Assembly (NCBI GenBank): GCA_012295275.1
Contig: CM022674.1
Span: 5,718,936 to 5,758,935 of the forward strand
Length of the DNA stretch: 40,000 nucleotides
Origin: Chrysomallon squamiferum
Lineage: Eukaryota; Mollusca; Gastropoda; Neomphalida; Peltospiridae
Direction of reading: 5' to 3'
A program made the position numbers and the translations under genes. The notes beneath the pieces are model-generated. The model searched no databases. It had not been told where the DNA came from and saw nothing but the letters and a program-made list of their open reading frames with translations. Position 1 is the first letter of the stretch. The number at the start of each line of letters is the position of its first letter. Shown in pieces: positions 1-12,982 of the stretch.

Positions 1-138
1 ATATTTTTGTTTTATTCTCTTTTTATAGTTCTAAAACAGTGTTTTTACTTTGTTTCTGCATTATTTAAAATTTTAATGTTCTTTTCTCTTGTGAATGTTG
101 TGTCTTTCTTTATCAATGGTAAAAACTGATATAATGTT

Positions 139-660
139 TTGGGTTATTGCTACCAGACTACCTCTGTAACTGTTAATACTGCTAATGTTTTTACTACTAC
201 TGCTACAACTAGCATTACGACGTATCGGTTGTTACATCTGCTACATCTGCTGCTACAACTACTATTTCGACTACCTCTGCTGCTTATTACCATTATATAT
301 ATATATATATATATATATACTACTATTGTTTCTGTTATTATTGCTACTACTACTTCTCCAGTTCAACGATTACCGCTGCTGCTCCTACTACTACTACTAC
401 TTCTGCAACAACTACTATTAATATTGTGTTGTTACTGCTGCTGTTTCTACTGTTACAAACAATATAACAGCAGCATTAGCAGTAGAAGTCTTGCTGATAC
501 TACTGTTATATTGCTAATATTGCTACTGCTACCTCTGCTACTGCTGTTGCTACTGCAGTAGTAGCAGCAATATTAGTTGTAAGAGTAGTTGCGTTTGACG
601 TAGTAGAAATAGCAATTACAGTAACAGCGATGGTAGTATTAGTAGTGTTAAAAGTTGTAT
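139..660. repeat. Imperfect triplet tract (CTA/CTG then TAG/CAG) with an (AT)n insert
   Basis: Imperfect ctactactgctac triplets run to about 555, with (AT)12 at 295-319. After about 556 the tract continues as the complementary gtagtagcagcaa type. Open frames here on both strands are low-complexity runs of Leu, Thr and Ala and are not supported as genes. Confidence 0.8.
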
Positions 661-2000
661 TACCAATAGCGCTACAAATATCTAACAAATACAATTTTAA
701 TATTTTGTTCATCAGGACGTTTTATAGTTTAGATATTCAAAAATGTCTGCCGCTAAAGATGTTTTATCATAAAGTTAAATTCAGCTGTCATCGCCAGATC
801 CATAAAGTGACGACATCCGCAATTCAGAAATCTGAAATTCATAAAACTTCCTTGGCTTCAGGCAATATGCAAAGTCTTGACTGCTGGCCTGCAAACCGTA
901 TTAATACGTCTTTGGCTAACAAAGACGTTTTCGAGTCTTAAGTATGTTTTGCTGCATTAATGTAGCTCGCATATTGACGTTTGCTTCATTGAACATTAAT
1001 GAAAATGAAAATTAGAATTTTTATTAATATTACTTATTTTTTATTAGCTTTATAGTATTTTCTTTTTCTGAGAACTTTTATGTGATTTTTTATTTTATTT
1101 TTTTTTTTTTGGAGTGAATGAATTATAGTTCATGAGTTGCTTTTTTTTACATTTTTTTTTTTAAACTATAGTTTATACCAGAAATGTAATATTAATATCA
1201 GTGCCCCATTATTACCATCATTATCTTAATTTTTTAATATTACTATAATATTCTCATTAGTGTCTTCATATTACAACATTATTTTAAAATTACCAATAAT
1301 TTCTTAATATTACCAATAATGTGTTAATGTTACAATTATTTATTAGAATTACTACTAATTTCTTAATGTTCAGTATATTAATATAGCCACCAATATCTTA
1401 ATATTAACTTCAGTGAATTAATATTACTGGCAATATTTTAAGCTTTGCATCATTCTCTTAATATTACCATATTTGTCTTAAATTTGGAATATTACCTTCA
1501 GCGTCCCAGTTTTAACCATTTGTGTCTCAGTATTGCAGAAAGTGACTTGTATTGTCAAGACTGTCTTTATATTATTGCAGTGTTTTAATATTATCATCAG
1601 TTTTCAGTACTGCATTATTATCAGTAAGTATTCTGCTTCAGTACCATTACATTCCTTAAAACGTGTAGTTGTAAATCATTTAGACATTAGTGCTAGCTAA
1701 AGGAATAGAGGAATCTGTCCAAGACAGCTGGAATCTCAATCTTGCAGTGTCATTTGAACTCAATTACTAAGGACATATTTCAGCAAAATAATCTACTTGA
1801 AACACTTCTTGTTGAAGTATCTTTCTCAGTTCTAGTAATGGTACTCAGAGCAGGATTCCTGAGTTCAGCGCGTTTTATAGTTCTTTACTATTTTTAAGCT
1901 TCTTCTCCTTCATGGGAATATCAGTGTCAAATTTGAAGACCTGCCTGAGGAGAATTCTTTAACAACGTCTTAAATACTTCCACGATAATTTGGCTTAGAA

Positions 2001-2001
<1 letters not shown>
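661..2001. other. No gene seen; degenerate AT-rich repeat at 1196-1640
   Basis: Sequence at 661-1195 includes a 103-codon frame (630-941) without recognisable content. From about 1196 to 1640 a motif like cttaatattaccaataat recurs roughly every 25-35 bases with heavy divergence. Sequence at 1641-2001 is ordinary AT-rich DNA. Confidence 0.5.
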
Positions 2002-2052
<51 letters not shown>

Positions 2053-2053
2053 T
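2002..2053. repeat. (ATT)n microsatellite
   Basis: Near-perfect ATT repeats. The following 2054-2340 is T/G-rich (tgttttgt-like) sequence without a gene signal. Confidence 0.95.
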
Positions 2054-2423
2054 TATTATGATGTATTTTAATAGCTCGCGTGAGTTGTTGTTATGTACTG
2101 AACACGAACTGTTTAATAACAAGTATTTATACTGTGTTCTTTTGGTGTTTTGTGTGCGTTGTTTTGTATTGTATTGAGTGTTATTTTATATTTTGTGTTT
2201 TATCATTTTGTGCGTGGTTTCCTTTTGTCTTGTAATATGTAGTATTTGTTGTTTCATCTGTTGTGTATTGTGTGCAATTTTTCCACTGTTTTGTATTTTA
2301 TTGTTTTGTTTGTAGTCTGTTGGGTTATTGTTGCATTCTAAAAAGTGATATATGTATATTATGTTACACTTTATATAATATTTTCAAGTGTTAATTATTA
2401 CGAACCAGTACATTAAACATATA

Positions 2424-2427
<4 letters not shown>

Positions 2428-2465
<38 letters not shown>

Positions 2466-3514
2466 CACACACAAACATACATGCATTCATATATATATAT
2501 ATTTGTTTTTTTATCTAAATTGTGCCCAAAACGGAATATTTCATACAATTATGAATCCAGCATGCGAGAGTGACAAAGGCTGAAGTAACACAGCAGCAAT
2601 TATGATTAATAACTGTCAAACAGACTTACAGAAAACCCATTACCATTATTGCAGTGTATGTCGGCAAACCAGAACAAATAAATTGTTTGTTTTACAATAC
2701 TCGCTGCTTAATGAGAACTGATAAAGCGTCAACAAACAGTTTTAGTGCCAGCAGTTAGTGCAAATAATGAGTAGGAAAACAGAATGGGTTGCTCTCACTT
2801 GAGGCACGTTAAAACACGCAAAGGTGCTTTAGGTTTTTCTCTCTATCCATCTATTTATATGTCTACTCAAACACACACACACAAACACACACACACACAC
2901 ACATACATACATACAATAATATATATAATATATATATATTCTTCCTTTTTCTTCTTTTTTTTTATATCTTTTTTTTTTCCACCCCAGTTCCCAGAAGAAT
3001 TTTAAATGTGTCTCGCTACAGAAATGAGAGCAGATGAACATGATTTCAGAATCAAAGTCAGTCGGTGAAAGTATGGCGTGAAAAGTGAAAAAAGTAAACA
3101 AAGCACGTTTAACGTAATTACCCGGTCCACACACGCTGGCCGAGCAAACACTAGACAGGTATTTGTGTAAACATCTAATGAAGCGTAACATCACAGGCTC
3201 ACATACTAGATGTTTACCGCGAAGCTGCTCACGGTCACTGTCGTCCACGTAGTCGGCAAGACGTGATATCGTAGACGTCAGAATTCCGACTGCAGTCGCA
3301 AATCTTGTTGTTTGGTTATGGATGAAAGCGGGCTTAAAATAATCTAAGAAACGGAGTTTGTCTCTCTGTTTGTTTTTTCTTTTTCTTCTTTCTTTCTGTT
3401 CTTTCTTCTTGTCTGTCTCTCTGTCTCTCCCTATGTATCTGTACACATTCACATCTGTATAATCTGCCTATATTTCTGTCTATCGATATATCCATCCATC
3501 ACTCTTTCTTTGTA

Positions 3515-3549
<35 letters not shown>

Positions 3550-3725
3550 GTGTGTGTGTATGTGTGTCTCTCTGTCTGACTGTTTTTCTGCCTGCCTATC
3601 TATATCTCTGTCTAGCTATATAAATATATATATGAGTCTTGTTTTTGTTTCTCTTTCTTTCTCTACCAGTGCGTCCTCGTGGTCTAATTTCACACTAAAT
3701 ATATTTCTTTGAAAAGCCAGACACA

Positions 3726-3761
<36 letters not shown>
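2428..3761. repeat. Cluster of (CA)n/(TG)n tracts with a G+C-richer unique stretch between
   Basis: (CA)n at 2428-2461, 2869-2902 and 3730-3761; (TG)n/(TA)n at 3515-3558. Pyrimidine-rich TTCT/CTGT sequence fills 3360-3440. Between them, 2990-3350 is richer in CpG and looks unique, but no coding exon could be supported there. Confidence 0.85.
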
Positions 3762-3765
<4 letters not shown>

Positions 3766-4299
3766 AACGCATGTATACGTTATCTTGTGTGTGTTTGTGT
3801 GTATAGATGTATACATGGCTGTAACTAGACACTTTTTGAAACGAGGTAAAAAAAAAATGATGACTTTGAAGTCAGTTATGTCTTTCATCGCAACGATGTG
3901 GGTAGACTTCAAACTGTAACCGTAGACATAAACGAATTCATGCAGTGGATATCGTTTCTAAGGGAATAAAGATTTATATTTCATATTTTTTAAATAACAT
4001 TTTTGCATATTTTCGGTATTTGCCTCAGTGTAGTTAAGGCCATGGTATTAATTTGGTATTAGTTTGTTTTTATTACATATTACAAAGATTTTTATATTCA
4101 AAATCACTTTGTAATAATCTACTTACTATTTTCCTAAAGAGCCACAAATTTCTAAATCGACCATCAATCTTCATCTCATTTTTTCTTTTTTTTTTTTTTT
4201 CTTTTTCTAACATTTTTTTTTCTTCGTCTTCTTCTTCTTCTTCTTTAACGTCTCCATCCACTTTTCTCTATCTTTTCCTATTTCATTAAAGCTGGGGCA
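3762..4299. other. No gene seen; AT-rich with a (TTC)n tract
   Basis: AT-rich sequence with a T-run near 4180-4200 and TTC repeats at about 4220-4245. Short frames here are low complexity. Confidence 0.5.
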
Positions 4300-4740
4300 G
4301 TGCACTAGATCAAAGACTGATACGTGAAACAGCAACAACAAAGCCAATAACTTCAGTATCGACTTGCTTTAAACATTTTTTGTCTAGATGCGCCATTCGA
4401 TTAGAAAGAGCGCCCGAAAGCAGGACATTTTTCGTGATAAATCGAAACTCGAAGCGTGCGCCTTCCGCCACTTTATACGGCAACTCAAACTGAAATAACC
4501 CTCCTGCTTTGTGGGCATCGATTTTTGGTTTCCATTTCGTAATTGCCGGCCTGTCTGTCGCGTTGTTCGGAACGTGGGTGCTTAAGTCCCATCTCAAACT
4601 GAAGATGATTGTTTTGATCAGTTTTTGTCGAAGCTTGCAGCGACAGCAGCTTGGAAACCGAGGAGTTTTTGTGACGTCATAAAGACGTACTCGAAATGTA
4701 TTATGTCCATGCATGCGCCCGAACATGCAAATGAATATTA
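4300..4740. promoter_or_regulatory. G+C-richer island with CRE and octamer sites
   Basis: This block is clearly richer in G+C and CpG than its surroundings and free of simple repeats. TGACGTCA (perfect CRE) lies at 4672-4679 and ATGCAAAT (perfect POU octamer) at 4725-4732. It lies 1.4 kb before the first readable exon of the membrane-protein gene. It may be a promoter or enhancer. A reverse frame of 138 codons (4310-4726, ATG start) also spans it, without a recognised domain. Confidence 0.35.
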
Positions 4741-4852
4741 TATTATTATATATCTAGTATTTATGTTGATTATTTTATCCATTAATATGATTTGTTACTG
4801 GTATCAGTTATTTATTTATTTGTCTATATGTTTGTTTGTTTGTTTACTTGTT

Positions 4853-4970
<118 letters not shown>

Positions 4971-4995
4971 GTGTGTATGTGTTTTTTGTGTGTGT

Positions 4996-5062
4996 GTGTG
5001 ATTTCCGAATACTTGCCCATATCAAGATATGACAGACAATATGACAATTGTAAAAATAGGTG

Positions 5063-5107
<45 letters not shown>
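4996..5107. repeat. Microsatellite-flanked dispersed repeat, copy 1
   Basis: A unique core (about 5001-5062, gatttccgaatac ... aaaaataggtgatt) lies between (GT)n on its left and (ATT)n on its right. The same core with the same two flanking microsatellite types occurs at 38709-38886. Copy 1 lacks about ten bases that are present in copy 2. Confidence 0.85.
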
Positions 5108-5662
5108 TTAAATGAAAATAACCATAAACTGTCAGAGAAAACAGCCTCACAATAACCATCAAGTAACCATTTACGTTATTTATAAATATCACTGTCATGA
5201 CGTCATCAGCAGACATCCGATCATTTCCGAGAAATATCGGAATGTATTAGTTTATCTCTTACGACAGACGTCATTCGCCTGTCGGATATATCTCGGCAAT
5301 GGCCGGATGCGCGTTTTATATTCTTATTAGCAGACGAACAAGGACACCGTAATTATCTACAGTAATATATCACGGACCGTATTATCACGTCGGCCGTTCC
5401 AATTGGCGATCAAGCGATTTAATAACACGCATGGCGCTCCATAACTCAAGCCTGATGAGATTTTCTATACGACGTATTATGATTTTATTCCATTAATGCA
5501 TATGTATGACTACTGGAAGATAAGGTCGGTGGAATTTGGTAACAAACAAGACGAATGTAACCACATTACTTCGTTATTCGGGATTAGGAGAATGATTTGG
5601 TGCCAGTAATTGCCTCATCACCCTCTGGGCTATAGTTTCTTATCGATCCTGAATTTTCAGGC

Positions 5663-5695
<33 letters not shown>

Positions 5696-5950
5696 CTTTA
5701 ATTAGTATGTTGAGAGGAAAAGGAGAGATTGAATTAATGTAAGAATTTAATAAAGAAAAAGAAAAGTGAAAGAAAAAAGAAATGAAGATTGAAGACAGAG
5801 TACAGATAATTAAGAATGAACGAATGGAAAAATGTTCAACATAAAAAGTAAAAGAAAGATTAAGATATAGGAAGAACAGAATGAAAGAATAGAGAGAAAA
5901 AAAAGAAAAAAAAGAATGGACAGAAAAAAAAATGAAACGAAATGAAATAT

Positions 5951-5989
<39 letters not shown>

Positions 5990-6109
5990 TTAACTTCGGC
6001 TCCGGACAGCTGATAATTTTCACAATCCATTTACACTAATAAGAACTGCAAAAAAAAAAAAAAAGAAGCTTAAAATCACTAATCTCCACCCTTTTCTTTC
6101 TGCTTTCAG
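5108..6109. other. No gene seen; CpG-containing unique stretch, then purine-rich sequence and (ATTT)n
   Basis: 5160-5640 is G+C-richer and unique, with a perfect TGACGTCA at 5198-5205. A T-run follows at 5665-5695, purine-rich aaagaaag sequence at 5700-5945 and (ATTT)n at 5948-5991. The acceptor tract of the next exon ends at 6109. Confidence 0.5.
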
Positions 6110-6599
6110 TTCACCGACGACAGCGACAACAGCTACAATGTGTACACCATCTCAACGAAGGCGCTGCCCTCGCACATCAGGTCGATTCTGCCTGCCTCGG
6201 AGAACCACATGGTCGAATACATGGCGCTGGAGAAAGCACGAGTGCGGCTGCGCAACGTGATAATCGCTCTGACAGTATTCGCCGTTTCTGTGGCTCTGCT
6301 GACCTTCTCTCTAGTCATTGCATTTCAAGAAAACACCGCCAGCGAAACGAGTGTTAACGATCAAGTAAGTGGTGCACACGGCGATTTTTTTACTTGTTAA
6401 AGGGAATCGATCGGGGATATTTTGGCGCCAAACTGACTGCTTTGCAAAGACGGATGAAACTATGTTGCGTAAATGCTGTTTAGAAGTGATTTTTTTTGGA
6501 TAATCAAAGATAATTGTTTTCTGTCTGTTTGTCTGTCTCTCTTTCGTTCTCTCTCTGTCCCTTCATTTTCTGCCTTACTTACTTTCTCACTTCACCCTC

Positions 6600-6684
<85 letters not shown>

Positions 6685-8801
6685 ATATCTCATTCGCCCC
6701 GTCGTTTCTTTTTCTTTTTAAACATTAATACTAGACAAATGTGTGAATGTATGTGTATATGTATATGTATCTGTGTGTGTATGTATGTATATATGTATGT
6801 GTGTGTATATATGTACATAGAAATACTCAGTGCACCCACCTTCCTAGCACGTTATTGAAACAAACAAACGTGTACCAATAACAATACATACAAAACAATG
6901 GTTGATTATTATTAGAATCTTAAATCGCTTTTAAAACAAACTACTATTGTAAGTTATTTTTCATTCTTCTTTTTTCTCACAGGTAAATGGGCGGCCAGTA
7001 ATTTCGTGGCAGAAGACAAACGTTGTATTACAAAACATCAATATAACCACTGAAAGTCAAAACCACGAATCAAAAGCTGCATCCTTTATCAAACAAAAAC
7101 CAGGTATAGTCTTATTCTTCTTAATTATTATTATTATCATCATTGTCGTCGTCGTATTCATCATCATCATTATCATCTGTATTTGATTTCATTTTCTTTT
7201 CTTCAGCTCTTCGTTTTCTTGGATTCATCTCCTCCTTTTTTTTCTCTCTTTTCTTCCTTCTTCTCTCCCTCTTCCCCTCGTATTCCTCCTTCTTCCGTTT
7301 TTCTTCTTACTCCACTTCGTTTCTTTTTATTTTTTGAATAATATATTGTTATTGTGTCAGTAGGTAATTTAATTAAAACTGATTAAATATATATATGTTA
7401 AAGAATATGACAAAATGTATTTGTCGTTTGCAGAGATTGTGGCCAAAATAGAATCAAAGAGATCCAAATGTGTAGGCGAATGCTGGGCATACGCTGCCTT
7501 CCGGTTCCGGTCCACGTGCGATAATGGCTACTGCACGTGTAATGGCCACCACTACGACCATCTCACTTGCTTACGTAAGTTCAGTTGCGTCTTTTAAAAC
7601 ACTGAATGCGATCCATTCATTTGTAAGACTTGTTTCTATGTGTATGTGTGTGTGTGAGTGAGTGTATGTGCGTGTGTGAGTGTGTGTGGGGGGTTATATA
7701 TACAAACACATATATACGTATTTAATTATACGCACCTGTATATATATATATACCCATATTTATATATACCCATATATATATATATTCATACGTAGATATA
7801 TCCGATAGTATAAACTTACAAACATAAACACATACATACACAAACACATAAATATATTACAAAATTCGCACTAACATGCACACACATACACCTAAATATA
7901 TTAGACCTACATTAATATATTACACATATACAAATATATATAAATATATATTATATATATTAAACACATATACATAAATATGTAATACATAAACATACAT
8001 AAATATATTACACACATAAGCATAGCACAAATATATTTACAAACACACGTACAAACTGACGTACATAAATCTTACTATATCTCACACACACACACACACA
8101 CACACAACGTCAACATACGTTTCAACACAAATCGCCCACTCATCTTGCCATATTATACGCACACACACACATACACATACACAAACACACACACACACAC
8201 GCACACACGCGCGCGTTTACAAACACACGCACAGAAATCGCCCACTCATCTTGTAGCAGTCTTTACATCAGAAACCATTTTTATCTGCCTCGCATCACCT
8301 GTAAAAACACATATTCACCTATTGTGAACGTCTTTGTCAAAATAGGTAATACTGAGCAGTGTTTTCACAGGTTCATGCTCTGAATATTTTTATTTGTCCA
8401 TAATACAGACATTTCTAAAAGTATGTGTGTCTGGTAACACAGTTTAATTACCAAATAAAAAATATCCATAATATACAGCAATTGCACATTTAATAAATAA
8501 ATATATATATATATAAATATACCATTATAACTATATATATATATATATATATTCACTGAAACTGAGATATAATTTGTAATAATATGTAATAACCGAAATA
8601 ATTTACTGAGAATATGTTGAGAATATTTTTAGAACTAATATATAAATATATACTAAACTTATGGTACAGTCATTCCCCAACTAAAGTAGGTTTATTGTTC
8701 TGTGAAATCGTACGTAAGTCAAAACATACGTATGTTGGAGTTTACCCTAAACTGTACTAGTGTCGTAAAGCCTTGACAATAACAAAAGCAATAATAAATA
8801 T

Positions 8802-8864
<63 letters not shown>

Positions 8865-9653
8865 TACAACAACACTAATAATAATAATAATAATAATAAT
8901 AAACCATAATTTGCTGCATAAGCAGGGATCTTCGTGTATCAAGGAGTTTTTGTATTTTAATGAAAAGTGAAAAAACATGGAGCTGGTTTCAGTCCATATT
9001 CAGCATGGCTTTCATTCAACGTCATACGGATGACTTAATATTTTTAAGAGCTTTTTTCAAAATTTTTTTTTTCTTTTTTTTTTTTTACGTGACGTATTGT
9101 CAGAAAAAAAAGCCTTTAATAGTTCATCAAAAGATCGTTGAGTATCGCTGTTTAGCGTGGCCCTTTCGTGACGGTTACATTTAACACGATCACTAGACCT
9201 CGCCAAATATGCTTTAGACAGTTCGTTAATGTTTACTGAAATAACTTAGTTTAAAAAAAAGGAAATAATATCTGCACTTGTGTACCTTGGACAGGTATGG
9301 ATGATATTCGTTGTAATGTGGATTTCGTCTTAGCTTTCCGAATTACTGTTTCGATGTTGCTTCTAGAAAAAAAAAAAATTAATTTACTGATAAGAAAACA
9401 AACTAAATGCTGCTCCCGCGGTGTCGCTTTGTAGGGCATTTTGCTGACATACTTATCGAGTTAACAGTCGCGCGGTAGGGATTCAACAGGTTTTGAATAT
9501 GTATATATATGTGCATAATTAATTACGTATATATATATATATTTTATGTCTCAGAGTCTTAAACCAATTGTATATATATAGATTACATAAATATAGAATA
9601 CAAACTGACAGATGCAAAGAAAAAGAAATGGAGGGAGGGAGGGGAGGGAGAGG

Positions 9654-9729
<76 letters not shown>

Positions 9730-12700
9730 TTTTAATGATTTTAAAAATAAAAATAGCAGTCATTACAGAAGGCAAAAATTAAAGATTTAAAAGAAACTTA
9801 GGTAAGTTTTCAAAAAAAAAAAAAAAAAAAAAGAAAAACGAAATAGAGAAGGAGAAGAAGAAGAAGATGATAATGATTATAATGGTGTAAATTCCATTCC
9901 GCCAGTTGTCATTGTCCTTACCAAAAAGTCGTATAGCATAGGTCTGATCAGATTTTAAGTGACAGAACGACTACTATGACAACATGCAAAAAACTATAAC
10001 ACTTGAAATGAATAACGCCAGCGATTATCATCTTCAGTCGATTTTTTTTTTTTTGTTCTTGTCACCGTACACAATGGCATTTTTCAGAAAGTTGACACGT
10101 AAACCATATCTGTCATTTAAAAAGTGAAATGGATACGTAAGGGAATTGTGGGGGAAACGTACAGTTCGTCTCCTGCCAGCAGCAAATGATTTAGAAACTG
10201 CCTGTTGCGTGTATAAAATAAATAGTTAATGAAACAACATACTGCTATGATACAAGTGTGATACAACTCTGATTGTCAGACCGGGAGGATACGTGTGAAG
10301 GTCATTAAAGTTTGTTATCATGACGTAACGTAATTCCGTAGTCAATATCTCTTTACAGGTCTTAAGTTTTGTAATAGAGAGGAATTTTTATTTTATTTTT
10401 TTGCTTTTTAGTTCGTATTTTCTTTACTTGTCTTTGTTTGTTTCTTTCTTTTTCTTTCTATCTTTCTTTCTTTCTTTCTTCTTATTATTACTACTTATTT
10501 ATTTTTTTTGTAATATATGCACTATATACTTACTATTATAATGTCATTGTTGCCATAGTTACTGCGTCTATACAATATGCATCATGGAAAAACATGGAAC
10601 CTGAAGTCACGAAGTACAAAATGTATTTCATGCATTGAAGTCATTAACTGAAAAGCGTAGGTGTCTTAAATGCAACAAATAATTTGATAATCCATCATTC
10701 AGCTGAATTATTTTAACCAAACATACTACAGTTAAAGTTTGTTGCTTAGCAAAAACATGAACTAAACTAAAACAAATATATAAATAAATAAAAAAAAATA
10801 ATAATTATAGTTAATAATAATAATAAAACAATCTTGGTAAAATAATGATTTTGTCTTCTTTTTCTTTTTTTTTTTTTTTCAATTGATATCAAACACGCAA
10901 TCATAAGCTACAACCGTTTCTTCATTGTGACGTTATAGGAAATCCGCAGGAAGAAATCGATTTACCGTGGATACTTTGTGTTTATCATTATTCACGTAAT
11001 TCCTTTCTGCAGTTAATTTTATTTAACAAGTTTATTTAGCACTTTAATTTCGATAATAGTTCAATATGCCATAAACGCGCTGATTGTAATATTGTAACCA
11101 TAGCAATCAGAAGGTTCAGAATGTCTGTTTGTCTTGTCTCGTCGTATTTTTATGTCTATGTCATATATTATTCTTACTCACTTTCTTGTTGTTGTTGTTG
11201 TTGTTGTCGTTGTTGTTATTATATTATTATTATTAAAAGCAAGTATATTTGTGTTATTATCGAAATGAAACTCCTCGATTATATATTAGATCTCGATGAT
11301 GATAATGATGATGATAATGAATCAGTGAACGAAATATATTTTTAATATTAAATTAAACATTTTAATACACACACACGTCTGTATACGTGTGTATATGCAT
11401 GTTCTGTGTGTGTGTGTGTGTGTGTGAATGAATATACACACACACACATATTTTAATGTTTCAGTAATCGTTAATTTATATTGTGCTGTAGTTGTGTTAT
11501 GTCTGTATATATAATTTGCTGTATTGTATTGGTTACAGCATCATTCAATGGCTGTCTTGTTACGAAGGACTACGAAGTGAACGTGGTGGCCAAAATGCAC
11601 GGAGTCAAACAGAACATTTACGGCTGTCGCCGAACGAAACGGAAAAACACGACGAACTTCCACATTCTGAGTATCTTCGGCAATCATCGGGCCTCGACGA
11701 CTGAAGTGAGAGTAACCGGAAATACCTCATCTCCAGCAGTATTAGTGTTAGTGAACTACCACCCTGTGACGTGGAAGGTGACGTCAAAGCAAAGCACCGC
11801 AATCAAGAAGGTCGTCTTGGTAAGTGTGTCTTAAAATAACGAACATTGTCAGTTTTATCTCTAACAACGTTTAAACGTTTAATAATAATGAAATAACTAC
11901 TTTAATATAATCAACCAGGCGTAGAAAAATAATATTTACCTCAGTTTCTTAGTAGAGCCCTTTTTATTAGTGATGTCAAATCGTTGATAGAAATAGAGAT
12001 GTGTTTAAGAAGAAAGTGATACGGGTGGCTTCGTTAAAAGTTTACATAGTGTCAGTGGTTCGTTCCACGTAGGCGTAGAAAGTCATGAGTCGCATAAACA
12101 GATTTGTTAGCCTTGGGTGAATATGCTTGTCTCGGTAACGCAGCAGGAACAACAGCTGTGAGAAAAGTATAAACGACATGACGTCAGTATTTTTCACACC
12201 GTCGAAAGATGTTTGTATCATGATTGATGAATAAATATTAAATTTAGCAACTGTTTGTATGTGTTTCTGACTGTTATGACACGCTGAGCGACAGATCCCA
12301 TGCATTTAATTACAGATTGTATATTTGAATCTTGAATACGAGTTACTGTCTCGATCGTAATGATAAATGTAATGATAATATTTATTTGTTTAGTTAGTTA
12401 TATTTGTTCTGTTTTATTTGTGTGTTTTTTTTTTTTTTTTTTTTTTTTGTTATTGTTTGTTTTGTTCTTTTCTTGGTATTTTTTTGTTTGTTTGTTTGTT
12501 TGTTTGTTTTTTATGTGGGATGTGTGTGTGTGTGTGTTTGAGTGTGTGTGTGTGTGTGTGTTTTCTTTGTAATTATTCTTTATTTTTAAATAATTTACAA
12601 TTAGTTAATTAATGAATATTTCATTTCTTTTTTATTTATTTATTTATTTATTTATTTACGTTTTGTTTTACCATCTTCTTTCCAAACAGGTTTCGTACAA

Positions 12701-12920
12701 CCACTTATCAAACAGCAATATTCTTTTAACTGACATCAAAATGGGCGACGAACCGGAAGTGGCCCGAATGATCTCTCAGACGGGATACGGCGAGGACAAG
12801 TTCGGCGGACACACTCCGGAATTACTCGAAAACATTCAGCGGACAGTCGGGACGTTTGAAACATTCAGCGGGACACCTCATGCAGACTACTGGGAAATTA
12901 ACTTAGACGACCCCTTTTAG
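6110..12920 (+). CDS. Unrecognised type II-like membrane protein, five 3'-terminal coding exons (5' partial)
   Basis: Exons are 6110-6364, 6983-7103, 7434-7574, 11539-11819 and 12690-12920. Each is flanked by AG and GT (mostly GTAAGT), the phases agree, and together they give 342 aa before TAG. Exon 6110 starts after a good polypyrimidine tract and cag, so a start exon must lie upstream; I could not find it. Numbering from that exon, residues 1-48 are polar and end in basic residues (RVRLRN), and 49-72 form one hydrophobic helix. The rest is probably extracellular, with sequons NIT, NTT and NTS. Residues 138-202 hold nine cysteines, including CDNGYCTC. RTKR at 204-207 fits a furin-type site. 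The C-terminal part has the motif LVNYHPVTWKV and ends WEINLDDPF. Coding exons are clearly richer in G+C than the introns. I do not recognise the family. Topology is inferred from charge and sequons; a signal-anchored cell-surface protein is the simplest reading. Confidence 0.75.
6605..6680. repeat. (CT)n microsatellite in intron
   Basis: About 76 bases of CT in the first readable intron of the membrane-protein gene, followed by mixed TGTA repeats at about 6736-6815. Confidence 0.97.
7575..11538. other. 4-kb intron dense in simple repeats
   Basis: Holds TG/TA/CA mixtures (7636-8260), (AAT)n at 8803-8863 and 8876-8903, a T-run at about 9064-9086, (GA)n at 9657-9727, a poly(A) at about 9810-9831, TTTC repeats at about 10440-10485, (TTG)n/(ATT)n at about 11185-11236 and (GT)n at about 11406-11427. 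9880-10340 is G+C-richer and unique. No exon could be placed between the flanking exons. Confidence 0.8.
12424..12659. repeat. Poly(T), (TTTG)n, (TG)n and (TTTA)n cluster before the last exon
   Basis: T-run at 12424-12448, TTTG at about 12483-12510, TG at about 12520-12560 and TTTA at about 12630-12658. The cluster ends 30 bases before the acceptor of the terminal exon. Confidence 0.9.
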
Positions 12921-12982
12921 CTCCACACGTAATAACTATAAGCAGAACAAAAAACAAAATATCGCTCTGACGATTCACACAC

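Noticed and set aside
630-941. Plus-strand 103-codon frame as an upstream exon of the membrane-protein gene
   Set aside because: No convincing donor in phase 0 and no signal-like or conserved content; starts in the triplet tract.
8757-8978. Poly-Ile, Tyr and Cys frames over (AAT)n and compound tracts, also at 16441-16934 and 23616-23804
   Set aside because: Triplet repeats stay open in many frames; no conserved content.
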